From: Nanohaloarchaea archaeon PL-Br10_U2g5
GTDB taxonomy: Archaea > Halobacteriota > Halobacteria > Halobacteriales > Haloferacaceae
Direction of reading: 5' to 3'
Assembly: GCA_001564205.1 (NCBI GenBank)
Contig: LKMY01000099.1
Span: forward strand, 1 to 6,475
Length of the DNA stretch: 6,475 nt
Shown here: piece by piece, positions 1 to 5,081 of the stretch
How positions within the stretch are numbered: the stretch's first letter is position 1
Layout of the letters: each line of letters begins with the position of its first letter
The notes under the pieces: model-generated
What the model was told of the DNA's origin: nothing
Seen by the model: only the letters and a program-made list of their open reading frames with translations
The model's database searches: none
Program-made: the position numbers and the translations under genes

Positions 1-79
1 GGTGACGACTTTTAAGGCCGTTTCAGTCGGGGCCGTGTTCAGCGTCGTCGGTGCCGCGACCGCCGACAGCGTGTTCTGA
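1..79 (+). CDS. 3' end of an unidentified protein, cut by the window edge
   Basis: The frame beginning at base 2 is open from the window edge and ends at TGA 77-79, giving about 25 residues ending in ATADSVF. The stretch is hydrophobic and small-residue rich (VSVGAVFSVVGAATA), as in the last membrane span of a transporter. About 20 of 25 codons end in G or C, as in the other genes here. It converges on the MgtE-family gene that ends at 96, leaving only 16 bp between the two stops. Too little is present to name a family. A complete 25-codon ORF starting with GTG at base 2 is formally possible but has no visible promoter or ribosome binding site. Real-gene status rests only on codon pattern and tight convergent spacing. 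Confidence 0.45.
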   Translation, partial: VTTFKAVSVGAVFSVVGAATADSVF

Positions 80-95
80 AGAGGACAGCACTGGG

Positions 96-836
96 TCAGA
101 GCACGACGGCGACGACCGCAAAGAGGATCAACACGCCGGTAATGTCACAGACGTTGGTAACGATCGGAATCGTCGTGTCGTCGGGGTTGATTCCGAGGCG
201 GTAAGAAGCCTCGACTGACGCGACGCTGACGACGACGACGAGCAGGGCGAGGAGCATTCCGGAGACGAGCGAGATGAGAAGCACCTCACCGAGACCGAGC
301 GTGCCGCCAAGCGCGGTGCCGATGGCCCACGCCGCGATCCCGACCGCGCCGAACACGGTCGCGGCCAGTGCGAGTACGGCACCGACGTTCGCGCGCACAC
401 CGGGGTTCGAGAGAGTCGGCTCGTAGGTGCCGAGGTGAAGCTGCGTCGAGAGCCGCGAACACATGATCGACGCGAGGTTCCCCGCCGTTCCGATCTGGAC
501 AGGGACGAGTACGAGCAGCGCCGGATTCTCTAAGAGGGTGTCCTCGAACGTCTCTAGTACGACGCCGGAGCCCATCTGGAGTACAGAGAGTCCGGCCAGA
601 AGCGGCACCATCGTCCAAACGATGCGTCGAACCGACCAGTCTGCGTCGAAGTCAGGGGCGCTGACGGGTGAGAGGGGTGCCGCGTCGCGAGCGTCGGCGG
701 TCCCTGCGCCACCGCCATCAGCAGATTTGTCCGCACTCCCGTCGAGAGCCTCCGTGGTGGACTCCCCGAGAGCCTCTTCAGTAACGTCGGCGAGTTCGTC
801 GGCGAGTCCGGTGAGGTTGTCGCCGGGGCTGCTCAT
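96..836 (-). CDS. MgtE/SLC41-family divalent cation transporter, membrane domain only, acidic N-terminal tail (subunit A)
   Basis: This encodes a 246-residue protein predicted to move Mg2+ or another divalent cation across the cytoplasmic membrane. Residues 1 to about 66 form a low-complexity acidic tail (roughly 16 Asp/Glu against 2 Lys/Arg). About five membrane segments follow, near residues 72-94, 103-120, 148-176, 184-208 and 235-246. Family signatures are visible: GTAGN (116-120), SRLSTQLHLG (127-136), and GINPDDTTIPIVTN then CDITG near the C-terminus. Asp231 in CDITG corresponds by family pattern to the TM5 aspartate that binds Mg2+ in the bacterial MgtE pore. The N and CBS domains of bacterial MgtE (about 450 residues) are absent. 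The ATG at 836 is chosen because a GAGGTGA Shine-Dalgarno lies 4 nt upstream. It is the second gene of an operon with the paralogous subunit at 916-1488. The family is secure; the ion is inferred. Confidence 0.9.
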   Translation of the reverse strand: MSSPGDNLTGLADELADVTEEALGESTTEALDGSADKSADGGGAGTADARDAAPLSPVSAPDFDADWSVRRIVWTMVPLLAGLSVLQMGSGVVLETFEDTLLENPALLVLVPVQIGTAGNLASIMCSRLSTQLHLGTYEPTLSNPGVRANVGAVLALAATVFGAVGIAAWAIGTALGGTLGLGEVLLISLVSGMLLALLVVVVSVASVEASYRLGINPDDTTIPIVTNVCDITGVLILFAVVAVVL

Positions 837-919
837 CCGCTCACCTCTCGATGCGTCCGTGGTGGGCGGGTTCGCAGTGTGCGAGATCGGCTGTTGAGGG
901 CGTCACGGATGCTCGTCAC
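833..919 (-). CDS. possible 28-residue coupling ORF between the two transporter genes
   Basis: A GTG at 919-917 opens a 28-codon frame that ends at TGA 835-833. Its start overlaps the stop of the upstream transporter as GTGA, and its stop overlaps the start of the downstream transporter as ATGA, so it fills the 79-bp gap exactly. The predicted peptide begins VTSIRDALNS and is Arg-rich and basic, unlike typical haloarchaeal proteins. It may therefore be only an open frame that lets ribosomes run from one gene to the next, or chance. No domain is recognisable and no separate Shine-Dalgarno is evident. Confidence 0.25.
   Translation of the reverse strand: MTSIRDALNSRSRTLRTRPPRTHREVSG
841..847 (-). 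promoter_or_regulatory. Shine-Dalgarno of transporter subunit A
   Basis: On the minus strand GAGGTGA lies 4 nt before the ATG at 836. It matches the complement of the haloarchaeal 16S rRNA 3' end. A strong internal ribosome binding site fits a downstream cistron in a polycistronic mRNA, in contrast to the leaderless first genes in this window, and it fixes the start codon. Confidence 0.7.
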
Positions 920-1488
920 AGCAATATCCCCATTGCGTAGATACCGACAAGCAGGAACGCAATCCCGAACACGTCACCCAGCGTGGTGACGACGGGACCG
1001 ATCACGTTGTCAGGGTCGAGTCCGTGCCGGTAGCCGATGAAGATCACCGAGATGAGCACGGTGAGCATCAGAATCGCCGAAAGGAGTCCCGCAATGACCA
1101 TGATCCCGACGAGTTCGAGCAGGTTCCCACCGCCGCCGAGTATCGCGAGGACGGCGAAGGTGATGACCGCGATGAACACCGACACTGCCATCCCGTTGAT
1201 AAAGGAGGCGACGACCGCGTTCGTCAGCCGCGGGTCCAGCTCGAAGTTCGGCTCGATGATTCCTTGGTGAAGCCCGGTCGAGAGCCGGGCGCCGAGCGAG
1301 CCGTACACCCCACCTCGAGTCGCTAGAAATGCCGGAAGCAGGAGTAGAATTCCGGGGACGCTCTCGATCCCCTCACGCATCTGTTCGGAGCCGAGGATCG
1401 TCCCCGCGAACAGCCCAGCGATGAGGCTCACGAGGATCACCGGGAGCGCCTGGCGATACACGTCCCGGGCCGTATCGTGTCCGTACAT
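916..1488 (-). CDS. MgtE/SLC41-family divalent cation transporter, membrane domain only (subunit B)
   Basis: This is a 190-residue integral membrane protein consisting only of the MgtE pore domain. About five spans lie near residues 14-33, 43-57, 90-117, 124-152 and 163-189. Visible family motifs are ATRGGVYGSLGARLSTGLHQG (about 56-76) and GLDPDNVIGPVVTTLGDVFG (156-175). Asp172 in GDVFG sits where the Mg2+-binding TM5 aspartate occurs in characterised MgtE proteins. The N domain, CBS pair and plug helix of bacterial MgtE are missing. MgtE pores are dimeric, so this protein and the downstream paralogue (96-836) probably form a heteromer; that is inference. It is the promoter-proximal gene of the operon, and the ATG at 1488 lies about 28 nt below a TATA-like element, consistent with a leaderless mRNA. 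Mg2+ is the likely ion, though Co2+ or other divalents are possible. Confidence 0.9.
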   Translation of the reverse strand: MYGHDTARDVYRQALPVILVSLIAGLFAGTILGSEQMREGIESVPGILLLLPAFLATRGGVYGSLGARLSTGLHQGIIEPNFELDPRLTNAVVASFINGMAVSVFIAVITFAVLAILGGGGNLLELVGIMVIAGLLSAILMLTVLISVIFIGYRHGLDPDNVIGPVVTTLGDVFGIAFLLVGIYAMGILL

Positions 1489-1512
1489 TCAGATGCACAC
1501 AGGGTGAGCGGG

Positions 1513-1520
1513 TACAAAAA
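1513..1520 (-). promoter_or_regulatory. TATA-like promoter element for the transporter operon
   Basis: Minus-strand TTTTTGTA is the AT-rich island in the 112-bp gap between the divergent genes. Its centre is about 28 nt upstream of the ATG at 1488, the spacing expected for a leaderless haloarchaeal transcript. No Shine-Dalgarno precedes that ATG. The divergent gene at 1601 has no comparably clear box. Confidence 0.55.
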
Positions 1521-1600
1521 GGCCGCGCGGGCGGTAGTCGGAAGTGGCGAACCCTCTGTCAGGGGAACGTTGAAGCCACGCGACGGCGACCGTCCAGTAT

Positions 1601-2776
1601 ATGCGGAACATTCGGTATCGACCACGCAACGTGCGAGAGACGCTCGTCGAACTGAAAGATACCTCCGAACACGCGCTCGATCTGGCGTACGCCGCGCTGC
1701 TCTCTGACGACGCGGAGCTCGCTGCCGAGGTGATCAGACTCGAACATCGCGTCGACTACCTGGAGTATCACGCGCAGATTGCGCTGATGCTGGCGGCCAA
1801 CCGCGTCTCCGACGCCGAGCGGCTCGTTGGCGTGTTCCAAGTCGTCGACACCGCGGTCGGCGTGACCCACGCCGCCGGCGACATCGCGCGAATCCTGACA
1901 AAAGACATCGGACACCCGTCAGCACTTCGCGCGGCACTCCCCGAGGCACCGGAGGTTGTCGATCGAGCGGTCGTCGACGACGACTCTCCGTATGCGGGGC
2001 GAACGCTGGGCGACATCGACCTCCAGGTAGAGACCGGAGTCCGCGTCGTCGCGATCCGGCGGGACGACGAGTGGCGGTTGAGCCCGGGTGCGGATGCAAC
2101 AGTTGAAGTCGGCGACGTACTGATCGCCAGCGGATCAGACGCCGGCATCGAGACGTTCCACGAGCGGGCGACTGGTCGGCCGCTGGCTCCCCCAGCAACG
2201 GAGTCAACCGTCGAAGGGCTCGACACGGCAGTCGATCTGATTGTCGGGTTGAAAACGATTTCCGAAGTGAGCGTCGGGCTCGCGTACAGCGCCGCGCTGT
2301 TCGATAGCGACGCCATCGCGAGCGAGGTTCGGAGCCTCGAAGAGCGCTCCGACGAGCTGGAAGCGGAGTTGGAGGCGTGGGTGATTGACGCCGTCCCGAC
2401 CGCTGAGAACCCACATGAGCTGCGCGGGCTCCTCCAACTGGCGAACGCTGCCGAGGAAACCTGTGACGCCGCGTTCGTTCTCGCAGAGACCGTGTTGCGT
2501 GACGTGGAGCTCCATCCGGTGTTTGGAGAGGCCATCAAGGAGAGCGCCGAGGTGATCACGACAGCGACGCTAGAACCGGAGAGTGAACTCGTCGGCGACG
2601 ACGTGGCCGAACTGGAACTGGAGACGCGGACCGGGATGGTCATCCTCGCTGTGCGCCGGGAAGGGACGTGGACGTTCGACCCGAAATCCGGGATGGAACT
2701 CATGGCCGGTGACGCCCTCGTCGCTCGGGGGCCGCGAGACGGTGAACAGCGGCTCCGCGAACTCTGTCAGGGCTGA
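1601..2776 (+). CDS. PhoU-TrkA_C-PhoU-TrkA_C tandem-domain regulatory protein
   Basis: This is a 391-residue acidic, apparently soluble protein made of two copies of a PhoU-like helical domain plus a TrkA_C (RCK_C) domain: PhoU 1 about 8-105, RCK_C 1 about 120-190, PhoU 2 about 208-305, RCK_C 2 about 315-390. The duplication is visible by eye: LKDTSEHALDLAYAALL against LKTISEVSVGLAYSAAL, IRLEHRVDYLE against RSLEERSDELE, and ETGVRVVAIRR against RTGMVILAVRR, followed by VGDVLIASG and AGDALVARG. PhoU domains dock on and regulate transporters; RCK_C domains bind small ligands and regulate K+ and other ion channels. There is no membrane span and no RCK_N Rossmann domain, so it is not itself a channel. 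It is divergent from the MgtE pair across 112 bp, suggesting it regulates Mg2+ (or K+) transport. The ATG at 1601 has no Shine-Dalgarno, so it is likely leaderless, although its TATA box is weak. Confidence 0.88.
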   Translation: MRNIRYRPRNVRETLVELKDTSEHALDLAYAALLSDDAELAAEVIRLEHRVDYLEYHAQIALMLAANRVSDAERLVGVFQVVDTAVGVTHAAGDIARILTKDIGHPSALRAALPEAPEVVDRAVVDDDSPYAGRTLGDIDLQVETGVRVVAIRRDDEWRLSPGADATVEVGDVLIASGSDAGIETFHERATGRPLAPPATESTVEGLDTAVDLIVGLKTISEVSVGLAYSAALFDSDAIASEVRSLEERSDELEAELEAWVIDAVPTAENPHELRGLLQLANAAEETCDAAFVLAETVLRDVELHPVFGEAIKESAEVITTATLEPESELVGDDVAELELETRTGMVILAVRREGTWTFDPKSGMELMAGDALVARGPRDGEQRLRELCQG

Positions 2777-2832
2777 TATCCTCTCTTCGCCAGAGCGCGG
2801 GGCGTTCTGCTTGGATCACCGTACACGAGAGA

Positions 2833-2845
2833 CCGCTGACAGCGG
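2833..2845. promoter_or_regulatory. inverted repeat next to the promoter of the gene at 2877
   Basis: CCGCT-GAC-AGCGG is a perfect 5-bp inverted repeat with a 3-nt spacer. It ends one base before the TATA-like element at 2847-2853, where BRE and regulator contacts would lie. It could be an operator half-site pair or a small hairpin at the end of the upstream transcript. Its short length leaves chance possible. Confidence 0.25.
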
Positions 2846-2846
2846 G

Positions 2847-2853
2847 AATTAAG
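2847..2853 (+). promoter_or_regulatory. TATA-like element for the gene at 2877
   Basis: AATTAAG is the AT-rich point of the 100-bp gap after the PhoU/RCK_C gene and is centred 27 nt before the ATG at 2877. This spacing supports a leaderless transcript beginning at that ATG. It argues against a start at the in-frame GTG at 2862, which would lie only about 12 nt below the box. Confidence 0.55.
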
Positions 2854-2876
2854 TCCGTCGGGTGGTTTTCCTCGAT

Positions 2877-3455
2877 ATGGACTACGATCTCGCCGTCGAG
2901 AACGGACCCGAAACGATTCCCGGTGGGACGGGGCTGCTTCTCGTCCACCCGAGCATCGGCGAGACGGATCGCATCGATACGGATTTTCTCAAGACGGATA
3001 CGGACGCCTTCCTCGTGGTGTCCACGCGGACGACCGCACGCGAGGTCGAACAGAAGCTCGAGTATTACGACGTCGACGAAACGAAAGCGACGATCCTCGA
3101 CACGCTCTCGGTAGAGCGGGGCTACTCGCGGCGGTCGTCGGACGACGTCTACTACGTTTCGGCGCCGGACGATCTCGACGGAGTCGTCGACCGAGTCGAG
3201 CGGTTTCTGACCGAAAGCGAGGGGAAACGACGCGTCTCCGTCGATTCACTCACCGAGATGGCGTACTACGCCGACGACGACGCGGTGTTCGACGCCGCCG
3301 CGGAGATTCTCGATCTCCTCCACGAACACGACGCGGTCGGGATTTTTCATCTCTCCGAGGAGGTTCACGAGGTCGCCACGCTCGACCGGTTCCGGGAGCT
3401 GTTCGAAGGCGTCATCGAGCTCGACGGCGACGGCAACGTCACCGTCGATTTCTAA
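2877..3455 (+). CDS. KaiC/RecA-fold-like haloarchaeal protein with a degenerate Walker A motif
   Basis: This is a 192-residue acidic soluble protein that I cannot assign a function. Its plan resembles a single KaiC/RadA-type RecA domain. Near the N-terminus IPGGTGLLLVHPSIGETD (14-31) sits where KaiC proteins carry the P-loop, but the lysine of GKT is replaced by Glu29. RRVSVDSLTEMA (118-129) resembles the KaiC Walker B strand (RVVIDSLT), with Asp123 retained. The C-terminal stretch GIFHLSEEVHEVATLDRF then LFEGVIEL resembles the end of KaiC domains. ATP binding by the usual P-loop is therefore unlikely; a signalling or scaffold role like other inactive KaiC-like halophile proteins is possible. 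The start at ATG 2877 is preferred for promoter spacing. Homology is inferred from motif pattern only, though the gene itself is secure. Confidence 0.85.
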   Translation: MDYDLAVENGPETIPGGTGLLLVHPSIGETDRIDTDFLKTDTDAFLVVSTRTTAREVEQKLEYYDVDETKATILDTLSVERGYSRRSSDDVYYVSAPDDLDGVVDRVERFLTESEGKRRVSVDSLTEMAYYADDDAVFDAAAEILDLLHEHDAVGIFHLSEEVHEVATLDRFRELFEGVIELDGDGNVTVDF

Positions 3456-3473
3456 CCACCGCACAGTAGGTGG
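3456..3473. terminator. small hairpin after the gene ending at 3455
   Basis: CCACC (3456-3460) can pair with GGTGG (3469-3473) around an 8-nt loop, beginning directly after the TAA of the upstream gene. An alternative pairing is AGTAG (3465-3469) with CTACT (3474-3478). No T-tract follows, so a role in termination or 3'-end stability is a guess. Confidence 0.2.
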
Positions 3474-3512
3474 CTACTCTGCGTAGAGGCTACTCTGCGT
3501 GGGGACTACTCT
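3472..3512. repeat. short tandem repeat, three units of 16-nt period
   Basis: GGCTACTCTGCGT occurs at 3472-3484 and again at 3488-3500. A third, partial copy with the shared core CTACTCT is at 3506-3512. The core starts at 3474, 3490 and 3506, an exact 16-nt period. The last copy supplies the stop codon (TAG, minus strand, 3508-3506) of the convergent gene. It fills most of the gap between two convergent genes and looks like slippage-type duplication. Confidence 0.8.
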
Positions 3513-4396
3513 AGGTCGTCGACCATTGATTCGAACGTCTTCTCTGCCCACCGCACCGCATAGGGAGCGCCGCGGTCGCGATACGCCGCCGTGTCGAGCG
3601 CGGTGAACGGCGCTGGGAGGTCGAGTCCGTGTCGGACAGCCGAGCAGGCGTACTCAGTCGCGCTCGCAAAGTCGGTTTTGCCATGAGCGACCTCCCCTGC
3701 CAAGTCATCGAGGCGACCGCTAAGTCGGTTGCCGGCGTCACTCCACGCGTCGAACAGTCGCGGATGGGTTCCGTCCCACGACGCGAACACGTCTCGCGTG
3801 TATAACCCGACCCACGCATCGAACAACGCAGTCGCGATTTGGAAAACGTCGTTCGGCCCGTATCCCGTCGTCGATGCTCCGGTTTCGGGATCCGGCCGCC
3901 GGATTGCAGCATCGAGTTCGCGATAGCGCTCACCAAAGAACGGAAGGAAGCTCTCCGGAAGGTGGAGCGGAACGGTGTTATGTGATGACGAATTGGCATC
4001 TGTTGGCAATGATCCGGGGGTCGGATCAACTCCGATCTGAACGAGTCGATCGGCGATCAGGATCGCGAGGAAATGCTCCGGTGTTCCTTCGGCGCGGCGT
4101 TTGACGAGGACCGAGTGGGGATCGGTCTGAGTCGTTCGGACGACAGTTCCGTCACCAGGTAACCCGATCGTGAACGCCGGTCCCGCGTACGTGCGGAGGA
4201 GTTCAGGAACGTCATCGGGGAGCCACTCGACCGGAAACGACGCGGGCGAGAGCCCGTCGACGAAGAGGCCGATATCCTCCGCGACTGCCGGGGGAAGCGT
4301 TTCGAAATCGGTACCGACATCGATGACGGGCGATCCGGGCGCGTGAGCGTCGCGGACCGCTTCGAGGTCGTCGTCCAACGGACGGGACGAAAACAT
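3506..4396 (-). CDS. uncharacterised haloarchaeal protein
   Basis: This is a 296-residue acidic soluble protein with no signal peptide, membrane span or catalytic motif I recognise. The N-terminal part has short strands and Pro-rich loops (FPVEWLPDDVPELLRTYAGPAF, roughly 55-76). The rest looks mostly helical (HFLAILIADRLVQIGVDPTP; DVFQIATALFDAWVGLYTRDVF; a C-terminal AVRWAEKTFESMVDDLE). Recurrent Trp and Phe in the helices suggest a compact fold. The ATG at 4396 is chosen because it overlaps the stop of the upstream microprotein as TGATG, implying translational coupling. The in-frame ATG at 4510 is rejected because it overlaps the promoter TATA box and would add 38 basic residues unlike the rest. 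Its stop lies inside the 16-nt tandem repeat. Coding status is strong from codon use and composition; function is unknown. Confidence 0.82.
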   Translation of the reverse strand: MFSSRPLDDDLEAVRDAHAPGSPVIDVGTDFETLPPAVAEDIGLFVDGLSPASFPVEWLPDDVPELLRTYAGPAFTIGLPGDGTVVRTTQTDPHSVLVKRRAEGTPEHFLAILIADRLVQIGVDPTPGSLPTDANSSSHNTVPLHLPESFLPFFGERYRELDAAIRRPDPETGASTTGYGPNDVFQIATALFDAWVGLYTRDVFASWDGTHPRLFDAWSDAGNRLSGRLDDLAGEVAHGKTDFASATEYACSAVRHGLDLPAPFTALDTAAYRDRGAPYAVRWAEKTFESMVDDLE

Positions 4397-4485
4397 CACC
4401 CGAAGACGTACGAGAGGATGATGAGAACCGAGAGAACGGCCGACACGCTGATCGTTCCGAGCACGATCTTGGTGGGTTTGCTCAT
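4396..4485 (-). CDS. 29-residue single-span membrane microprotein
   Basis: A 30-codon frame runs from ATG 4485-4483 to TGA 4398-4396. The peptide starts MSKPTKIVLG and ends LSYVFG. Two lysines (3 and 6) precede about 22 hydrophobic residues (7-28), which predicts one membrane span with the N-terminus in the cytoplasm. Codons mostly end in C or G. A TTTTAAA box centred about 28 nt upstream puts the leaderless transcript start at or next to this ATG, so this is the first codon the ribosome should meet. Its TGA shares a base with the ATG of the 296-residue protein (TGATG), so it could serve as a coupling leader, a membrane anchor or partner for that protein, or both. I recognise no family. Short length is the main doubt. 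Confidence 0.65.
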   Translation of the reverse strand: MSKPTKIVLGTISVSAVLSVLIILSYVFG

Positions 4486-4509
4486 ATGGGTCTCTGTGTC
4501 CGCCGGTCA

Positions 4510-4516
4510 TTTAAAA
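4510..4516 (-). promoter_or_regulatory. TATA box for the microprotein and downstream gene
   Basis: Minus-strand TTTTAAA is centred about 28 nt upstream of the ATG at 4485, typical of a leaderless haloarchaeal promoter. It excludes the longer start at 4510 for the downstream gene and supports the microprotein as first cistron. Confidence 0.7.
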
Positions 4517-4526
4517 CTAGATAGTT
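4515..4526. promoter_or_regulatory. inverted repeat in the divergent promoter region
   Basis: AACTA-GA-TAGTT is a 5-bp inverted repeat with a 2-nt spacer, lying between the two back-to-back TATA boxes and touching the minus-strand one. The position suits an operator acting on both divergent genes, but short AT-rich palindromes can arise by chance. Confidence 0.3.
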
Positions 4527-4537
4527 GCGGACGGCGA

Positions 4538-4543
4538 TTTTAT
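4538..4543 (+). promoter_or_regulatory. TATA box for the GNAT-like gene
   Basis: TTTATA is centred about 27 nt before the ATG at 4568 and there is no Shine-Dalgarno, so a leaderless transcript is likely. The box lies inside the longer in-frame extension back to 4343 and so rules that start out. Confidence 0.7.
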
Positions 4544-4567
4544 ACGCTCGGACGAGCTAACTGCAGT

Positions 4568-5023
4568 ATGTGGATCCGTGACGCGCTTGAGTCCGATGCC
4601 GAGACGCTGGCAGCGGCCATCGATCGGCCACGAGACGCAGTCGTCAACATGATTCATAGCCGGTCGGTCCGAGTCGCCGTCTCAGATGATGACGGAGGTG
4701 CGATTTCCGACGGTAATACCAACAGCGCGTCAAAAGCAGCGTCGAGCGACGGGACAGTTGAGGGGTTCGTTGCGTTCGACGTCCACGGCGATGCCGTTCA
4801 CGTGACGGATTTCGACGGTGATAGGTCTGCGATTCAGCGACTGTTCGAGGAGCCGAAACGATTTGCGAGTCAGGAGGGACTGACCGTTGAGGTTGTGATC
4901 CCGGACGACGAAGGGTCAAGACCTAGCGTCGAGGCCGCCGGGTTCAAACCGGTCGGATCGGGGCCGCGATTCGAGGGGCGTCCGACCACAATATATCGGA
5001 TCGAACCGAACGATCTCGAGTGA
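4568..5023 (+). CDS. degenerate GNAT-like protein
   Basis: This is a 151-residue acidic soluble protein. The opening WIRDALESDAETLAAAI resembles the first strand and helix of GCN5-related N-acetyltransferases, followed by strand-like VRVAVSDD (34-41), VEGFVAFDV (64-72) and AVHVTDFDGD (76-85). Later, LTVEVVIPDDEGSRPSVEAAGFKPVG (105-130) resembles the end of a GNAT fold, where a C-terminal helix leads to a GF motif. The usual acetyl-CoA pyrophosphate loop (Q/R-x-x-G-x-G/A) is not visible; FDGDRSAIQRLFEEP stands in its place. Residues 40-62 are a low-complexity Asp/Ser/Gly/Ala insertion between strands 2 and 3. It may be a catalytically inactive or strongly diverged member. The ATG at 4568 is fixed by the TATA box at 4538-4543. 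The gene is secure; the family assignment is tentative. Confidence 0.8.
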   Translation: MWIRDALESDAETLAAAIDRPRDAVVNMIHSRSVRVAVSDDDGGAISDGNTNSASKAASSDGTVEGFVAFDVHGDAVHVTDFDGDRSAIQRLFEEPKRFASQEGLTVEVVIPDDEGSRPSVEAAGFKPVGSGPRFEGRPTTIYRIEPNDLE

Positions 5024-5035
5024 ACGAGCGGGAAA

Positions 5036-5081
5036 ACGATCGATTCTGGCGGCGCAGAAAGACGATCGATTCTGGCGGCGC
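5036..5081. repeat. tandem 20-nt repeat, 26-nt period, between convergent genes
   Basis: ACGATCGATTCTGGCGGCGC occurs identically at 5036-5055 and 5062-5081. Similar GAAA-containing leads (5032 and 5057) extend the duplication. It lies wholly in the 61-bp gap between the stops of the GNAT-like gene and aspartate kinase. Read on the minus strand, each unit is followed by a pyrimidine run (TCTTTCT, then GTTTTCCC), which suits a doubled terminator for aspartate kinase. TTCTG (5044-5048) can also pair with CAGAA (5055-5059). Confidence 0.85.

Noticed and set aside
463..897. 144-codon plus-strand frame opposite transporter subunit A
   Set aside because: It is Ser/Pro-rich, matches no family and lies fully antisense to a clear MgtE-family gene.
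1768..2703. 311-codon open frame on the minus strand opposite the PhoU/RCK_C gene, and a 226-codon frame at 1734-2414
   Set aside because: Both are Ser/Arg/Thr-rich products antisense to a clear coding gene, a common artefact of high third-position GC. No promoter or family motif supports them.
2862..2876. GTG start five codons upstream of the KaiC-like gene
   Set aside because: Only about 12 nt separate it from the TATA-like element, whereas the ATG at 2877 has the normal 27-nt spacing.
3456..3512. CRISPR-like array at the 16-nt repeats
   Set aside because: Units are too short, there are no unique spacers and no cas genes; it is a simple tandem duplication.
4397..4510. 38-residue N-terminal extension of the 296-residue protein to an ATG at 4510
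   Set aside because: The ATG overlaps the TTTTAAA promoter box, the extension is out of character (basic, His/Arg/Gln-rich), and the region is better explained by the microprotein in another frame.
4343..4567. In-frame extension of the GNAT-like gene back to an ATG at 4343
   Set aside because: It would run through the divergent promoter and the opposite-strand genes. The TATA box at 4538-4543 fits the ATG at 4568.
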